From contig NZ_CAJUPR010000007.1 in assembly GCF_910588665.1 (NCBI RefSeq), positions 56,494-120,493 on the forward strand: 64,000 nucleotides of DNA, written 5' to 3'. The position numbers were made by a program, and so were the translations under genes. Source of the DNA: an uncultured Brachyspira sp. GTDB taxonomy: Bacteria; Spirochaetota; Brachyspiria; Brachyspirales; Brachyspiraceae. The notes below the pieces were generated by a model. It made no database searches. It saw only the letters and a program-made list of their open reading frames with translations, and had not been told where the DNA came from. Shown one piece after another: positions 24,404 to 34,372 of this stretch. Within the stretch, counting starts at the first letter, position 1, and each line of letters begins with the position of its first letter.

Positions 24404-24928
24404 ATGCCTAATAAGAAAAACATTGAAACAGTATCATTGCTTAAAGAAAGTATGGGAGCATGTGCCGGTTTAGTATTCTTTGATTACAGAGGAGTAACTG
24501 TAGCGCAGCTTACTGATTTAAGACGCAAATTGGCAAAGAATTCTTCTTCAATGAAAATATGTAAAAACTCTTTATTGTATATTGCTTTAAAAGAGCTTGG
24601 CAGAGAAGTAAAAGATGAAATGTTTATTAATCCTACAGCCGTAGTATTTGCTAAAGAAGATGTTCCCAGCGCTGCTAAAGTAATCAGCGAAGCGGCTAAA
24701 AAAAATGATAAAATAAAAATCAAAGGCGGATATATGGGTGAAGATTTGCTTAATCCTGCAGATGTTCAGGTAGTTGCAGATATTCCGCCTAGAGAAGTTT
24801 TACTTTCTCATCTTGTTACGGCTCTTGAGGCTCCTATATCAGGTTTAGCAAACAGTTTGCAAAGCATCATATCGGAGCTTGCTTATGTTCTTGACAGCGT
24901 TGAAGAAGAAAAGAAAAAATCGGCTTAA
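24404..24928 (+). CDS. rplJ: 50S ribosomal protein L10
   Basis: A 174-residue protein. The N-terminal rRNA-binding domain contains GLVFFDYRGVTVAQLTDLR and KICKNSLLYIAL; the C-terminal helix that carries L7/L12 dimers follows (LANSLQSIISELAYVL). GAGGTGG lies before the ATG. Translation of rplJ and rplL is usually matched through the leader RNA. Confidence 0.97.
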   Translation: MPNKKNIETVSLLKESMGACAGLVFFDYRGVTVAQLTDLRRKLAKNSSSMKICKNSLLYIALKELGREVKDEMFINPTAVVFAKEDVPSAAKVISEAAKKNDKIKIKGGYMGEDLLNPADVQVVADIPPREVLLSHLVTALEAPISGLANSLQSIISELAYVLDSVEEEKKKSA

Positions 24929-24993
24929 TATGCCGTCACTTTTTTAAGAATAAAAAAGAAAATTATTAAACAAATTTTTTAAGGAGATAAAAA

Positions 24994-25380
24994 ATGGCTT
25001 TAAGTAAAGAAGAAATATTACAGGCAATAGGAGATATGAAAGTTATAGAGCTTCATGAATTGGTGGAAGCTATAAAAGAAAAATTTAATGTAACTGCCGC
25101 TATGCCTGTAGCAGCAGTAGCAGCGGCTCCTGCAGCAGGCAGTGCTGCGGCGGCTGAAGAAGAGAAAAATGAATTTGATATCATTCTTACAGGTTTTGAT
25201 GCCGCTCAGAAAATAACTCTTATTAAAGAAGTTAGAGCGGTTAGCGGTTTAGGATTAAAAGAAGCTAAAGATGCCGTTGAAAAAGGCGGAGAGACAATCA
25301 AATCTGGAGTTTCTAAGGAAGAAGCTGCGGCTATTAAGAAACAATTAGAAGCGGCAGGCGGTAAAGTTGAAGTTAAATAA
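24994..25380 (+). CDS. rplL: 50S ribosomal protein L7/L12
   Basis: A 128-residue stalk protein. N-terminal dimer domain (ALSKEEILQAIGDMKVIELHELV), Ala/Pro hinge (AAVAAAPAAGSAAAAEEE) and the C-terminal factor-binding domain with AAQKITLIKEVRAVSGLGLK and EAKDAVEKG. A strong AAGGAG fits high expression. Confidence 0.98.
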   Translation: MALSKEEILQAIGDMKVIELHELVEAIKEKFNVTAAMPVAAVAAAPAAGSAAAAEEEKNEFDIILTGFDAAQKITLIKEVRAVSGLGLKEAKDAVEKGGETIKSGVSKEEAAAIKKQLEAAGGKVEVK

Positions 25381-25425
25381 TTATTTTTGTAAATATATCA
25401 TTAACATTTAATGATGCATATATTT

Positions 25426-25453
25426 AAGAAGGGTATATTTTTATGCCCTTCTT
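25426..25453 (+). terminator. Hairpin between rplL and rpoB (possible attenuator or processing site)
   Basis: AAGAAGGGTAT and ATGCCCTTCTT pair around a T-rich loop, with no clean T run behind. In many bacteria this gap holds an attenuator or RNase III site that lowers rpoBC relative to ribosomal protein genes. Confidence 0.5.
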
Positions 25454-25513
25454 ATTAGTGCATTTAATCAATTCAATAAAAATTAAAAAGCGTAAATGCG
25501 GAGATCTTTTAAT

Positions 25514-28500
25514 ATGGCCAATAATATTCATATAGATAATAAAGTATATCCTGAAAGAGGAATAGAGTTCGCAAAAAAATACAGAGTTGAAAATGGAAGA
25601 GTGAATTTTTCGCGAGCTGTTTCTGTAATAGAACCTCCCGACCTTCTCGCTATACAGAAAGAATCTTATGACAGTTTCCTTCAAAAGGATATACCTGAAA
25701 ATAAGAGAAAAAATGAAGGATTGCAGGAGGTGCTGACTTCTATATTTCCTATAATAGCTTCCAATGAGAAGATGCAAATAGAGTTTATATCATACTCTAT
25801 AGGGGAGCCTAAAATATCAGAAAAAGAGGCTAGAAGAAGAGATAAAACTTATGCTTATCCTTTTAAAATAAAAGTACAATTGACTATAAGAGACCCTGAA
25901 AGAATTATAGAACAGGAAATTTTTGTAGGGGATATACCTGCTATGACCGATAGAGCTACTTTTATAATTAACGGGGCTGAACGGGTTGTGGTTTCTCAGA
26001 TTCATAGATCGCCCGGTGTTGTTTTCAACAGAAGCGACAGAGATGCTATGTTTGTGGCTAAAATAATTCCTGATAGGGGTACTTGGCTTGAATTTGAACT
26101 TGATACTAAAAAAGACATAATGTATGTAAGAATAGACAGAAAGAAAAAACTTCCTGTTACTGTATTTTTAAGAGCTATCGGTATTACAACTAATGAAGAG
26201 ATTTTGAAATTATTTTATGAAGTGGATAATATTTCATTGGAAGAACTTTCAGATGATGAGAAAAAAGAAGCATTAATAGGCAGACGTTCATATTCTACAG
26301 TATTTGACACTGAAAATCCAGACGAAATAATATTAAATCCGGGAGAACTTATTAATACTAATTTAGCTGAAAGGCTTTTAATGAGCGGAATTAAAGAAAT
26401 ATCCGTATTAAATATGGATATTATAAAAGATAATGTTACTATAATTAATACTTTAGATAAAGATACTACTAAAAATCAAGAAGAGGCATGTACAAAAATT
26501 TATAATGTTATAAGACCGGGAGAACCTGCTTTAATAGAAAATGTTGTAAGAGCCTGTAATGATTTGGTGTTTGACCCTAAATCCTATGCTTTGGGAGATG
26601 TTGGGCGTTATAAATTGAATAAGAGACTGAATTTTCCTGAAAGCGAGCAGGATAAAGTTTTAAGACATAAGGATATAATTGAGACAATTCGCTTCTTAAT
26701 AAAAGTGTTTATAAATGAAGAGCAGTTAGATGATATTGATCATTTAGGCAACAGACGAGTGAGAAGCGTGGGAGAATTATTATCCATACAGATAAAAGCG
26801 GGATTTACCAGAATGGAGCGTATAGCTAAAGAAAGAATGCAGATGCAGGATATGGAAGCTGTAACTCCTCAGTCTCTTGTAAGCATCAAACTTATACAGG
26901 CGGTAATAAAAGAGTTTTTCGGTACAAATCAATTGTCTCAGTTTATGGATCAGAATAATCCTTTATCAGAGATTACTCATAAAAGAAGATTGAATGCTTT
27001 GGGCAAGGGCGGTCTTACCAGAGACAGAGCGGGATTTGAAGTAAGAGATGTACATCATACTCATTACGGAAAAATATGTCCTATTGAAACCCCAGAAGGA
27101 CCTAATATCGGACTTATAGTTTCGCTTGCAACTTATGCAAAAATAAATAAGCATGGATTTTTGGAAACTCCTTACAGAAAGGTAATTGACGGAAAAGTAA
27201 CCGATAATATAGAATATTTAACGGCACATGATGAAGAAAAATATCATATAGCAGATGCAAATGCTCCTTTAAATGAAGACGGTACTTTTAAGGATAATCT
27301 TATATCCACAAGATACAGAAGCGAATTCCCTTATTCTTCGCCTGATCAAGTACAGTATATGGACGTTTCGCCTCAGCAGATAGTTTCGCTTTCAAGTTCA
27401 TTAATACCGTTTTTAGAGCATGATGATGCCAACAGAGCATTAATGGGTTCAAACATGCAGCGTCAAAGTGTTCCTCTTTTATATCCTGAAGCTCCTATAG
27501 TCGGTACTGGTGTTGAGGCTAAAATTTGCCAGCCGGGTACTGGAATAGCAGTACATGCAAAAAGATCAGGTAAAGTTATAAAAGTGGTTCATGATGAAAT
27601 AGTAATAAAACCTTCTAAGCAGAACAGCAGCGATGATTTTGATGTTTATGAGTTGGTTAAATATCAAAGAACTAATCAGGATACTAATTATCATCAGAGA
27701 CCTGTGGTAAATGTAGGAGATATTGTAAAAGCGGGAGGTCTTTTAGCGGACGGACCTGCAACAGATCATGGAGAATTAGCTTTAGGAAGAAATGTTCTTG
27801 CTGCATTTATGATTTTTGAAGGTTATAACTTTGAAGATGCCATACTTTTAAGCAGAAGATTAGTTCAGGAAGATGTTTTTACCTCTATTCATATAGAAGA
27901 GTTTTCAGTTGAAGCCAGAGAAACAAAATTAGATAAAGAGAATATAACCAGAGATATACCTAATGTATCTGATGCCGCTTTCAAAAATCTAGATGAAAGA
28001 GGTATTGTGAGAATAGGCGCTAAAGTAAAAGCGGGGGATATATTAGTAGGAAAAGTAACTCCGAAAGGAGAAACTGAAATAACTCCAGAATACAGACTTC
28101 TTCATTCAATATTTGGTGAAAAGGCAAGAGATGTAAAAGATACTTCTTTAAGGGTACCTCATGGCAAAGATGGTACTGTCATAGATGTAAGAGTATACAG
28201 CAGGGAAAACGGAGATGAATTAAAGCCCGGAGTAGAGGAAGTCGTAAAAGTATTTTTAGCTAAAAAGCGTATAATACAGGAAGGCGATAAAATGGCAGGG
28301 CGTCATGGTAATAAAGGAGTTGTCGCAAGAATTATGCCTATAGAGGATATGCCGTTTTTAGAAGATGGTACTCCAGTTGATATATGTCTCAATCCTTTAG
28401 GCGTACCTTCTCGTATGAATATCGGACAGGTAATTGAGATGCTTTTAGGCTGGTCTGGTCATAAAATGGGTATAAAATATGCCTGCCCTATATTTGAAGG

Positions 28501-29035
28501 TCCTAAAGAAGATGCTTTAAGAGATGCTTTCATTGCAAGCGGAATGAATCCTAATGGTAAGGTTAAGCTTTATGACGGAAGAACGGGAGAGCCTTTCAAA
28601 AATGAAGTTGCGGTAGGATATATGTATATGCTTAAGCTTAATCACCTAGTTGAAGATAAAGTACATGCAAGAAGTACAGGTCCTTACTCTCTTGTTACTC
28701 AGCAGCCTTTGGGAGGCAAATCTCAGTTCGGAGGTCAGCGTTTAGGGGAGATGGAAGTTTGGGCATTAGAGGCTTACGGAGCTGCAAATATGCTTCAGGA
28801 GTTTCTAACCGTTAAATCAGACGATATGACAGGACGTGCTAGAATATACGAATCTATTGTTAAAGGAGATGTTATATCATCGCCGGGCATACCAGAGAGT
28901 TTTAATGTACTTGTGCAGGAACTGAGAGGTTTAGGACTTAATATTACTATTCATGATGAAGAAGGCAATCAGCTTCCTTCCACTGAAAAAGAACTCAGAC
29001 AAAAAACTAAGAAACAAACTAAGATTTTTAAATAA
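25514..29035 (+). CDS. rpoB: DNA-directed RNA polymerase subunit beta
   Basis: The protein has 1,173 residues from the ATG at 25514 (GGAGA 9 bases before); an ATG six codons earlier is less well placed. Conserved blocks include FGTNQLSQFMDQNNPLSEIT, THYGKICPIETPEGPNIGL and GRHGNKGVVARI. In the rifampicin region the residue equivalent to E. coli Ser531 is Asn (HKRRLNALG, codon at 26993-26995), as known for other spirochaetes, which are naturally rifampicin resistant. The gene is intact and lacks the large E. coli insertions. rpoC follows after 19 bases. Confidence 0.98.
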   Translation: MANNIHIDNKVYPERGIEFAKKYRVENGRVNFSRAVSVIEPPDLLAIQKESYDSFLQKDIPENKRKNEGLQEVLTSIFPIIASNEKMQIEFISYSIGEPKISEKEARRRDKTYAYPFKIKVQLTIRDPERIIEQEIFVGDIPAMTDRATFIINGAERVVVSQIHRSPGVVFNRSDRDAMFVAKIIPDRGTWLEFELDTKKDIMYVRIDRKKKLPVTVFLRAIGITTNEEILKLFYEVDNISLEELSDDEKKEALIGRRSYSTVFDTENPDEIILNPGELINTNLAERLLMSGIKEISVLNMDIIKDNVTIINTLDKDTTKNQEEACTKIYNVIRPGEPALIENVVRACNDLVFDPKSYALGDVGRYKLNKRLNFPESEQDKVLRHKDIIETIRFLIKVFINEEQLDDIDHLGNRRVRSVGELLSIQIKAGFTRMERIAKERMQMQDMEAVTPQSLVSIKLIQAVIKEFFGTNQLSQFMDQNNPLSEITHKRRLNALGKGGLTRDRAGFEVRDVHHTHYGKICPIETPEGPNIGLIVSLATYAKINKHGFLETPYRKVIDGKVTDNIEYLTAHDEEKYHIADANAPLNEDGTFKDNLISTRYRSEFPYSSPDQVQYMDVSPQQIVSLSSSLIPFLEHDDANRALMGSNMQRQSVPLLYPEAPIVGTGVEAKICQPGTGIAVHAKRSGKVIKVVHDEIVIKPSKQNSSDDFDVYELVKYQRTNQDTNYHQRPVVNVGDIVKAGGLLADGPATDHGELALGRNVLAAFMIFEGYNFEDAILLSRRLVQEDVFTSIHIEEFSVEARETKLDKENITRDIPNVSDAAFKNLDERGIVRIGAKVKAGDILVGKVTPKGETEITPEYRLLHSIFGEKARDVKDTSLRVPHGKDGTVIDVRVYSRENGDELKPGVEEVVKVFLAKKRIIQEGDKMAGRHGNKGVVARIMPIEDMPFLEDGTPVDICLNPLGVPSRMNIGQVIEMLLGWSGHKMGIKYACPIFEGPKEDALRDAFIASGMNPNGKVKLYDGRTGEPFKNEVAVGYMYMLKLNHLVEDKVHARSTGPYSLVTQQPLGGKSQFGGQRLGEMEVWALEAYGAANMLQEFLTVKSDDMTGRARIYESIVKGDVISSPGIPESFNVLVQELRGLGLNITIHDEEGNQLPSTEKELRQKTKKQTKIFK

Positions 29036-29054
29036 TTAGGAGAAGTTTAAGTAT

Positions 29055-32000
29055 ATGCAATTTTCAAACTTTGACCAAATAAAAATTAGTATAGCAAGCC
29101 CTCAGGTTATGAGAGAATGGAGCTACGGAGAAGTTAAAAAACCTGAAACTATTAATTACAGAACTTTAAGACCTGAAAGAGACGGACTTTTTTGCGAAAA
29201 AATATTTGGAACTACTAAAGAATATGAATGCTACTGCGGTAAGTTTAAGAGTATCCGTTATAAAGGTGTGGTTTGCGATAAATGCGGTGTTGAAGTTACT
29301 CATTTTAAGGTAAGACGCGAGAGAATGGGGCATATAGAATTGGCTGCTCCCGTTGCTCATATTTGGTACTACAGAAATACTCCTTCAAGAATAGGGCTTC
29401 TTCTTAATATGAATATTTCTCATTTAAGAAGCGTACTTTATTTTGAAAGATATGTTGTTATTGATGCAGGCGACAGCGCCTATTCCAAAGGTGATCTTTT
29501 AACTGAAGATGAATATAATGAAGCTTTAGACAGATACAGCGATAATATAAGAATAGGAATCGGAGCCGAAGGCATAAGAGATATGCTTAAAGATCTTGAT
29601 ATGGACGAAGAAATCAGAAAACTCAGAGAAGAGATGATAAAAAAAGGAGAGAAAAGCGACAGACGCTTAAGAAAGCGTCTTGAAATATTTGAAGATTTTA
29701 AAGCAAGCGGAAATGATCCTACTTGGATGATACTTGATGTAGTGCCTGTAATTCCTCCTGATTTAAGACCTATGGTTCAGCTTGACGGCGGACGCTTTGC
29801 TACTTCTGATTTGAATGATTTATATAGAAGGGTTATTAATAGAAATATCCGTTTAAGAAGATTATTAGTTTTAAGAGCGCCTGATATTATTATAAGAAAT
29901 GAAAAGAGAATGCTTCAGGAAGCTGTTGATGCTTTATTTGATAACAGCAGAAGAAAGAAAGTAGTCAAAGGACCCGGAAACAGACCTTTAAAATCTCTTT
30001 CAGATATGCTTAAAGGCAAGCAGGGACGCTTCAGACAAAATCTTCTGGGTAAAAGAGTTGACTATTCCGGACGTTCGGTTATTGTTGCAGGTCCTAGACT
30101 TAAAATGCATCAATGCGGACTTCCTAAAAAAATGGCTGTGGAATTATTTAAGCCTTTTATAATGAAAAAATTAGTTGAAATTAATTCAGCCCATAATATA
30201 AAATCTGCAAAAAGATTTGTAGAAGAGGGCAGAGAAGAAGTTTGGGGAGTATTGGAAGAGATAGCTAAAGAACATCCTGTGCTTTTAAACAGAGCTCCTA
30301 CGCTTCATAGATTGGGCATACAGGCATTTGAGCCTGTGCTTGTTGAAGGAAAAGCTATACAGCTTCACCCTTTAGTATGTCATGCTTATAATGCCGACTT
30401 TGACGGCGATCAGATGGCGGTTCATACTCCGCTTTCTGCAGAGGCTCAGATAGAGGCTTGGACTTTGATGCTTGCTCCTCATAATATATTGAATCCTGCA
30501 AACGGAGAACCTATTGTTAATCCCACTCAGGATATAGTTCTCGGAATTAATTATTTAACTAAGCTTAGAGTTGGAATCAAAGGAGAGGGGAAAATATTCT
30601 CCTCAGCTAAAGATGCTTTGCTTGCTTATGATAATGATTTAGTAGAGCTGGAATCCAGAATTAAAGTTTTAATGAAAAATAAGGACGGAGAAGAAGAGTT
30701 TATTGAAACTTCTGTTGGAAGATTAAAGTTTAATGAAGTTATTCCTGAAGATTTCAGATATCAAAATAGAGATTTTAACAGCAAAGACTTAGCTAAATTT
30801 ATTCATGAAGTATATTTAAAACATGGAACGGCTGTAACTGTTAATATGCTTGATGATATTAAAGAACTTGGTTACAAAAGCGCCACAGTATTCGGTTCTA
30901 CTATTTCTATAGCCGACATACTTATACCTCCTATGAAAAAGTATGAGATAGAAGATGCTACTAAACAGGTTGAGTTCATTGAGAATCAGTATATGAATGG
31001 TATTATTACCACAGATGAGAAAAAACAGAAGGTTATGGATATTTGGACTACGGTTGAAGGTAAGATAACCGAAGCTATGATGGATAATCTTAGACAGGAT
31101 CAGGACGGATTTAATCCTGTATATATAATGGCTGATTCCGGAGCCAGAGGATCTAAGCAGCAGATAAGACAGCTTGCAAGTATGCGGGGTCTTATGGCTA
31201 AGCCTTCGGGAGAAATTATAGAACTTCCTATTATTTCAAACTTTAAAGAGGGTCTTACAGTACAGGAATATTTTATTTCCACACATGGCGCTAGAAAAGG
31301 TCTTGCCGATACTGCATTAAAAACTTCAAGTGCTGGTTATCTTACCAGAAAATTAGTTGATGTTGCAATAGGTGTTGTTGTTTCCGAACATGACTGCGGA
31401 ACTGTTAAAAGCATAGGAATAGAAGCTATAAAAAATGGAGATGAGATTAAAAAGTCTCTTAAAGACAGAGTTGTCGGATTCTTTACAGGAGAGCATATTT
31501 ATCATCCTATTACTAAAGAACTTATATGTTCTGCAAATACTGAAATTACGGAAGAAATCGGGGATATTATAGAAAAAGCGGGAATAGAAAAAATTAATAT
31601 AAGACATCCTCTTACTTGTGAAAGCAGAATGGGGGTTTGTCAGAAATGCTACGGAAGAAGCTTATCTACTAATAATCTTGCTTCCATAGGCGAGGCAGTA
31701 GGAGTAGTTGCGGCTCAGAGTATAGGACAGCCCGGTACCCAGCTTACAATGAGAACTTTCCATATAGGCGGTGTTGCCACTCAGATGGTTGAAGAAAATG
31801 AAGTTAAAGTTAATTATCCTATATATATAGAACAATTCTCTAATTATGTGGTTCAGCCGAACGGCATAAAAATTACAGCCAGAAAAGGAGATTTAGTTAT
31901 AAGAAGAGTTTTAGATAAATGGGAAAAATCTTCTTTGAAAGATATTTTAGCTGAAAATAATTCTAAAGTGCTTATTGGAGATGTTGTAGCTAATCTTAAA

Positions 32001-33257
32001 GACGGAACCGAAATAAAAGCTACTCATAACGGTACTTTAAAAGTTACCGATGATGATAAATATTTAATGATTACGGGATCTAAGCATAATATTGTTATTA
32101 AAGTAGGAAGCGAATATAAAGTTGATGAGCATGTATTTATAGAGGCAAATACTGTTATTGCCAGCTTTGACAGTTATAATGAACCTATTATCTCTGAAAA
32201 ATCAGGTATTGTAAGATATCAGGATATTGAACTTGGAAGTACTATGGTTGAAGAGATAGATGAACAGATAGGCAATAAAACTTATATAATCAGAGAAGTA
32301 AAAAATGAAAATAAACAGCCTAAAATATTAATTACAGGAGAAGGCGATCCTTTTGAAACCGATATACCTAACGGCGCTCAGCTTATGGTTGAAAATAATG
32401 CGAAAGTTGAAATAGGAGAGGTTATCGCTAAAACTACACGAATACAGCAAAAAAGCAGGGATATTACAGGAGGTCTTCCTAGAGTACAGGAATTGCTTGA
32501 AGCTCAAAAACCTAAAGATACCGCTATTATTGCGGGTATTGACGGAGAAGTTGAAATTGGCGGTTCTCATAAGGGTAAAAAAGTGGTTAAAATCAGAAAT
32601 GAATTTGACGAAACTAAACATTTAGTGCCTCATGGAAAAATGCTTCTTGTAAGAAACGGCGATCATGTAAAAACAGGCACTCAATTATGCGCAGGTAAGA
32701 TAAATCCTCATGATATATTAGAAACTCAGGGAGATTTGGCTTTGCAGACTTATTTGCTTGAAGAAATTCAGACTGTATATAATCAGCAGGGTGTTGGTAT
32801 TAATGATAAGCACTTTGCTCTTATAATAAGACAGATGCTGAGGAGACTTGAAATAACAGATCCGGGAGATACTAAATATATTGTAGGGCAGTATGTGGAT
32901 AAATACGAGTTTGAAGAAGAAAATAAAAGATATGAAGAGGCGGGAGGATCTCCTGCAAGCGGAAAACCTGTACTTTTAGGATTAACTAAAGCTGCTCTTA
33001 ATACTGAAAGCTTTATATCTTCAGCTTCTTTCCAAGAAACAACTAAAGTTTTAACTAATGCAGCCATTAAAGGCAAGGTTGATAAACTTCTCGGATTAAA
33101 AGAAAATGTTATTATAGGTCATTTAATACCTGCAGGTACCGGCGTCAAGCTTTATAATAAGCTTCATGTTTATAATAAAGAAATCGGAGATTTAGATCAG
33201 AAAGAAAATACAGATAATATTTCTAAAGAAGAAGAGATACAGCAAATTACCGTATAA
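29055..33257 (+). CDS. rpoC: DNA-directed RNA polymerase subunit beta'
   Basis: A 1,400-residue protein. The zinc-binding N-terminus (CYCGKFKSIRYKGVVCDKCG) is near residues 58-77, the catalytic Mg motif NADFDGDQM near 449-457, the bridge helix/trigger loop region follows (MRGLMAKPSGEIIELPI), and the second Cys cluster CESRMGVCQKCYG is near 855. AGGAGAAG precedes the ATG. A terminator ends the operon. Length is usual for bacteria without the large lineage inserts. Confidence 0.98.
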   Translation: MQFSNFDQIKISIASPQVMREWSYGEVKKPETINYRTLRPERDGLFCEKIFGTTKEYECYCGKFKSIRYKGVVCDKCGVEVTHFKVRRERMGHIELAAPVAHIWYYRNTPSRIGLLLNMNISHLRSVLYFERYVVIDAGDSAYSKGDLLTEDEYNEALDRYSDNIRIGIGAEGIRDMLKDLDMDEEIRKLREEMIKKGEKSDRRLRKRLEIFEDFKASGNDPTWMILDVVPVIPPDLRPMVQLDGGRFATSDLNDLYRRVINRNIRLRRLLVLRAPDIIIRNEKRMLQEAVDALFDNSRRKKVVKGPGNRPLKSLSDMLKGKQGRFRQNLLGKRVDYSGRSVIVAGPRLKMHQCGLPKKMAVELFKPFIMKKLVEINSAHNIKSAKRFVEEGREEVWGVLEEIAKEHPVLLNRAPTLHRLGIQAFEPVLVEGKAIQLHPLVCHAYNADFDGDQMAVHTPLSAEAQIEAWTLMLAPHNILNPANGEPIVNPTQDIVLGINYLTKLRVGIKGEGKIFSSAKDALLAYDNDLVELESRIKVLMKNKDGEEEFIETSVGRLKFNEVIPEDFRYQNRDFNSKDLAKFIHEVYLKHGTAVTVNMLDDIKELGYKSATVFGSTISIADILIPPMKKYEIEDATKQVEFIENQYMNGIITTDEKKQKVMDIWTTVEGKITEAMMDNLRQDQDGFNPVYIMADSGARGSKQQIRQLASMRGLMAKPSGEIIELPIISNFKEGLTVQEYFISTHGARKGLADTALKTSSAGYLTRKLVDVAIGVVVSEHDCGTVKSIGIEAIKNGDEIKKSLKDRVVGFFTGEHIYHPITKELICSANTEITEEIGDIIEKAGIEKINIRHPLTCESRMGVCQKCYGRSLSTNNLASIGEAVGVVAAQSIGQPGTQLTMRTFHIGGVATQMVEENEVKVNYPIYIEQFSNYVVQPNGIKITARKGDLVIRRVLDKWEKSSLKDILAENNSKVLIGDVVANLKDGTEIKATHNGTLKVTDDDKYLMITGSKHNIVIKVGSEYKVDEHVFIEANTVIASFDSYNEPIISEKSGIVRYQDIELGSTMVEEIDEQIGNKTYIIREVKNENKQPKILITGEGDPFETDIPNGAQLMVENNAKVEIGEVIAKTTRIQQKSRDITGGLPRVQELLEAQKPKDTAIIAGIDGEVEIGGSHKGKKVVKIRNEFDETKHLVPHGKMLLVRNGDHVKTGTQLCAGKINPHDILETQGDLALQTYLLEEIQTVYNQQGVGINDKHFALIIRQMLRRLEITDPGDTKYIVGQYVDKYEFEEENKRYEEAGGSPASGKPVLLGLTKAALNTESFISSASFQETTKVLTNAAIKGKVDKLLGLKENVIIGHLIPAGTGVKLYNKLHVYNKEIGDLDQKENTDNISKEEEIQQITV

Positions 33258-33263
33258 AAAGTT

Positions 33264-33301
33264 TGAAGGGATTTATAAATATATAAGTCCCTTTTATTTT
33301 T
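33264..33301 (+). terminator. Intrinsic terminator after rpoC
   Basis: GAAGGGATTTAT pairs with ATAAGTCCCTTT across a short AT loop, followed by a T-rich tract. It closes the ribosomal protein/RNA polymerase operon. Confidence 0.75.
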
Positions 33302-33356
33302 ATATAATTCTATTATTTAAGCATTAAAATAAATAATTAATAAAGCGCATATAAAA

Positions 33357-33479
33357 ATGGTAGATAAGATAAATAAAATACCTTCAGCTTTTAAAGGTTT
33401 AGCCCTTGGTACAAGCGGTATATTTAATGCTTGGACTATATTTACAGGAATTAAATATTTGCCTATACATGGGCTTTGA
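33357..33479 (+). pseudogene. N-terminal remnant of a TDT/SLAC1-like transporter
   Basis: A 40-codon frame beginning MVDKINKIPSAFKGLALGTS resembles the start of tellurite-resistance/dicarboxylate transporters, which open with a similar IPxxxxGLALG helix, and stops after LPIHGL. Up to about 33560 another frame shows more hydrophobic coding-like sequence (LILTIITKIFLSFEDFL). The remaining 280 or so residues of such a transporter are missing. No clear ribosome binding site. Together with the rpoC terminator this is what the gap between rpoC and the restriction gene holds. Confidence 0.45.
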
Positions 33480-33611
33480 TTTCGTCTGTTTTAATATTAA
33501 CTATTATAACTAAAATATTTTTATCATTTGAAGATTTTCTTATATGTTAATTAAACAAATTATATATTTTGCTTTATTAAATATATGCAAAAAGATAATA
33601 ATAAAAAGTTA

Positions 33612-34367
33612 TTAATCTATACTATATTTTGCTTTTTTATATAAATAAATACTATTGTAGCTATTGATATCTTTAAATTTAAACTCCCAAATTAAATATT
33701 CATTATACCTTTTTTCAAAAAATAAAGTGCGTACATTTTTGCTTGTATATTCAGACCATTGTCTATATGGATAATATAATTGTCTTATAATAGTATCTTT
33801 AGTTTGAGAGTTTTTAGCTTCTATTAAGACAATATTATTCCTTCCTTCATAACCTGCATCCACTTCTGTCTGCACACTTTCAACTTCTATTAATGTTTTT
33901 TCTACATAAAAAGAAAATTTAGGTGTATATTTCTTTCCTCTTATTGTAAGTACAAGTGTATTGTCTTCAGTAAAAGTTCTTATTATACTTGAAGCATAGG
34001 CAAAATCTAGATGCTGCATTTCTGAATTGCCTATTTTAGATGTATCTAAATCAAATTCTAATTTAGATTTATATTTAAAAGTCTTAGAAGTTATATCAGG
34101 TATATCAATATATCCTTCTCCTTTTATTATTACATATTTTCCATTTTTTACAGGAAGTAAAAATAATCCTTTTTTGATAAATATATCAGGTCTGCTTTTT
34201 CTGTGATCTTGTTTACATAGAATTCTCACTTCTTTTTCTGAAGTTGAATTGAAATGCTTAGTAGCATCTTTTATCATTTTGTTAGTAATATAAAATGGTT
34301 CATTATCAAAATTATGCTCATATATATTATATTTATCAAATATAGCTTTCCAAGAATTATTATTCAT
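33612..34367 (-). CDS. Putative type II restriction endonuclease
   Basis: A 251-residue protein directly behind a DNA methyltransferase (5-base gap). A PD-(D/E)xK-type core is visible: D170 in TEVDAGYEG, then E183 and K185 in VLIEAKNS, with 12 residues between. The C-terminal segment IRQLYYPYRQWSEYT and later LFFEKRYNEYLIWEF follows. It is not DpnII-like in sequence, although the paired methylase resembles DpnA. Recognition sequence unknown. AAGGAA precedes the ATG. The minus-strand order hisG-hisD-methylase-nuclease suggests co-transcription with histidine genes. Confidence 0.72.
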   Translation of the reverse strand: MNNNSWKAIFDKYNIYEHNFDNEPFYITNKMIKDATKHFNSTSEKEVRILCKQDHRKSRPDIFIKKGLFLLPVKNGKYVIIKGEGYIDIPDITSKTFKYKSKLEFDLDTSKIGNSEMQHLDFAYASSIIRTFTEDNTLVLTIRGKKYTPKFSFYVEKTLIEVESVQTEVDAGYEGRNNIVLIEAKNSQTKDTIIRQLYYPYRQWSEYTSKNVRTLFFEKRYNEYLIWEFKFKDINSYNSIYLYKKAKYSID

Positions 34368-34372
34368 AAAAA

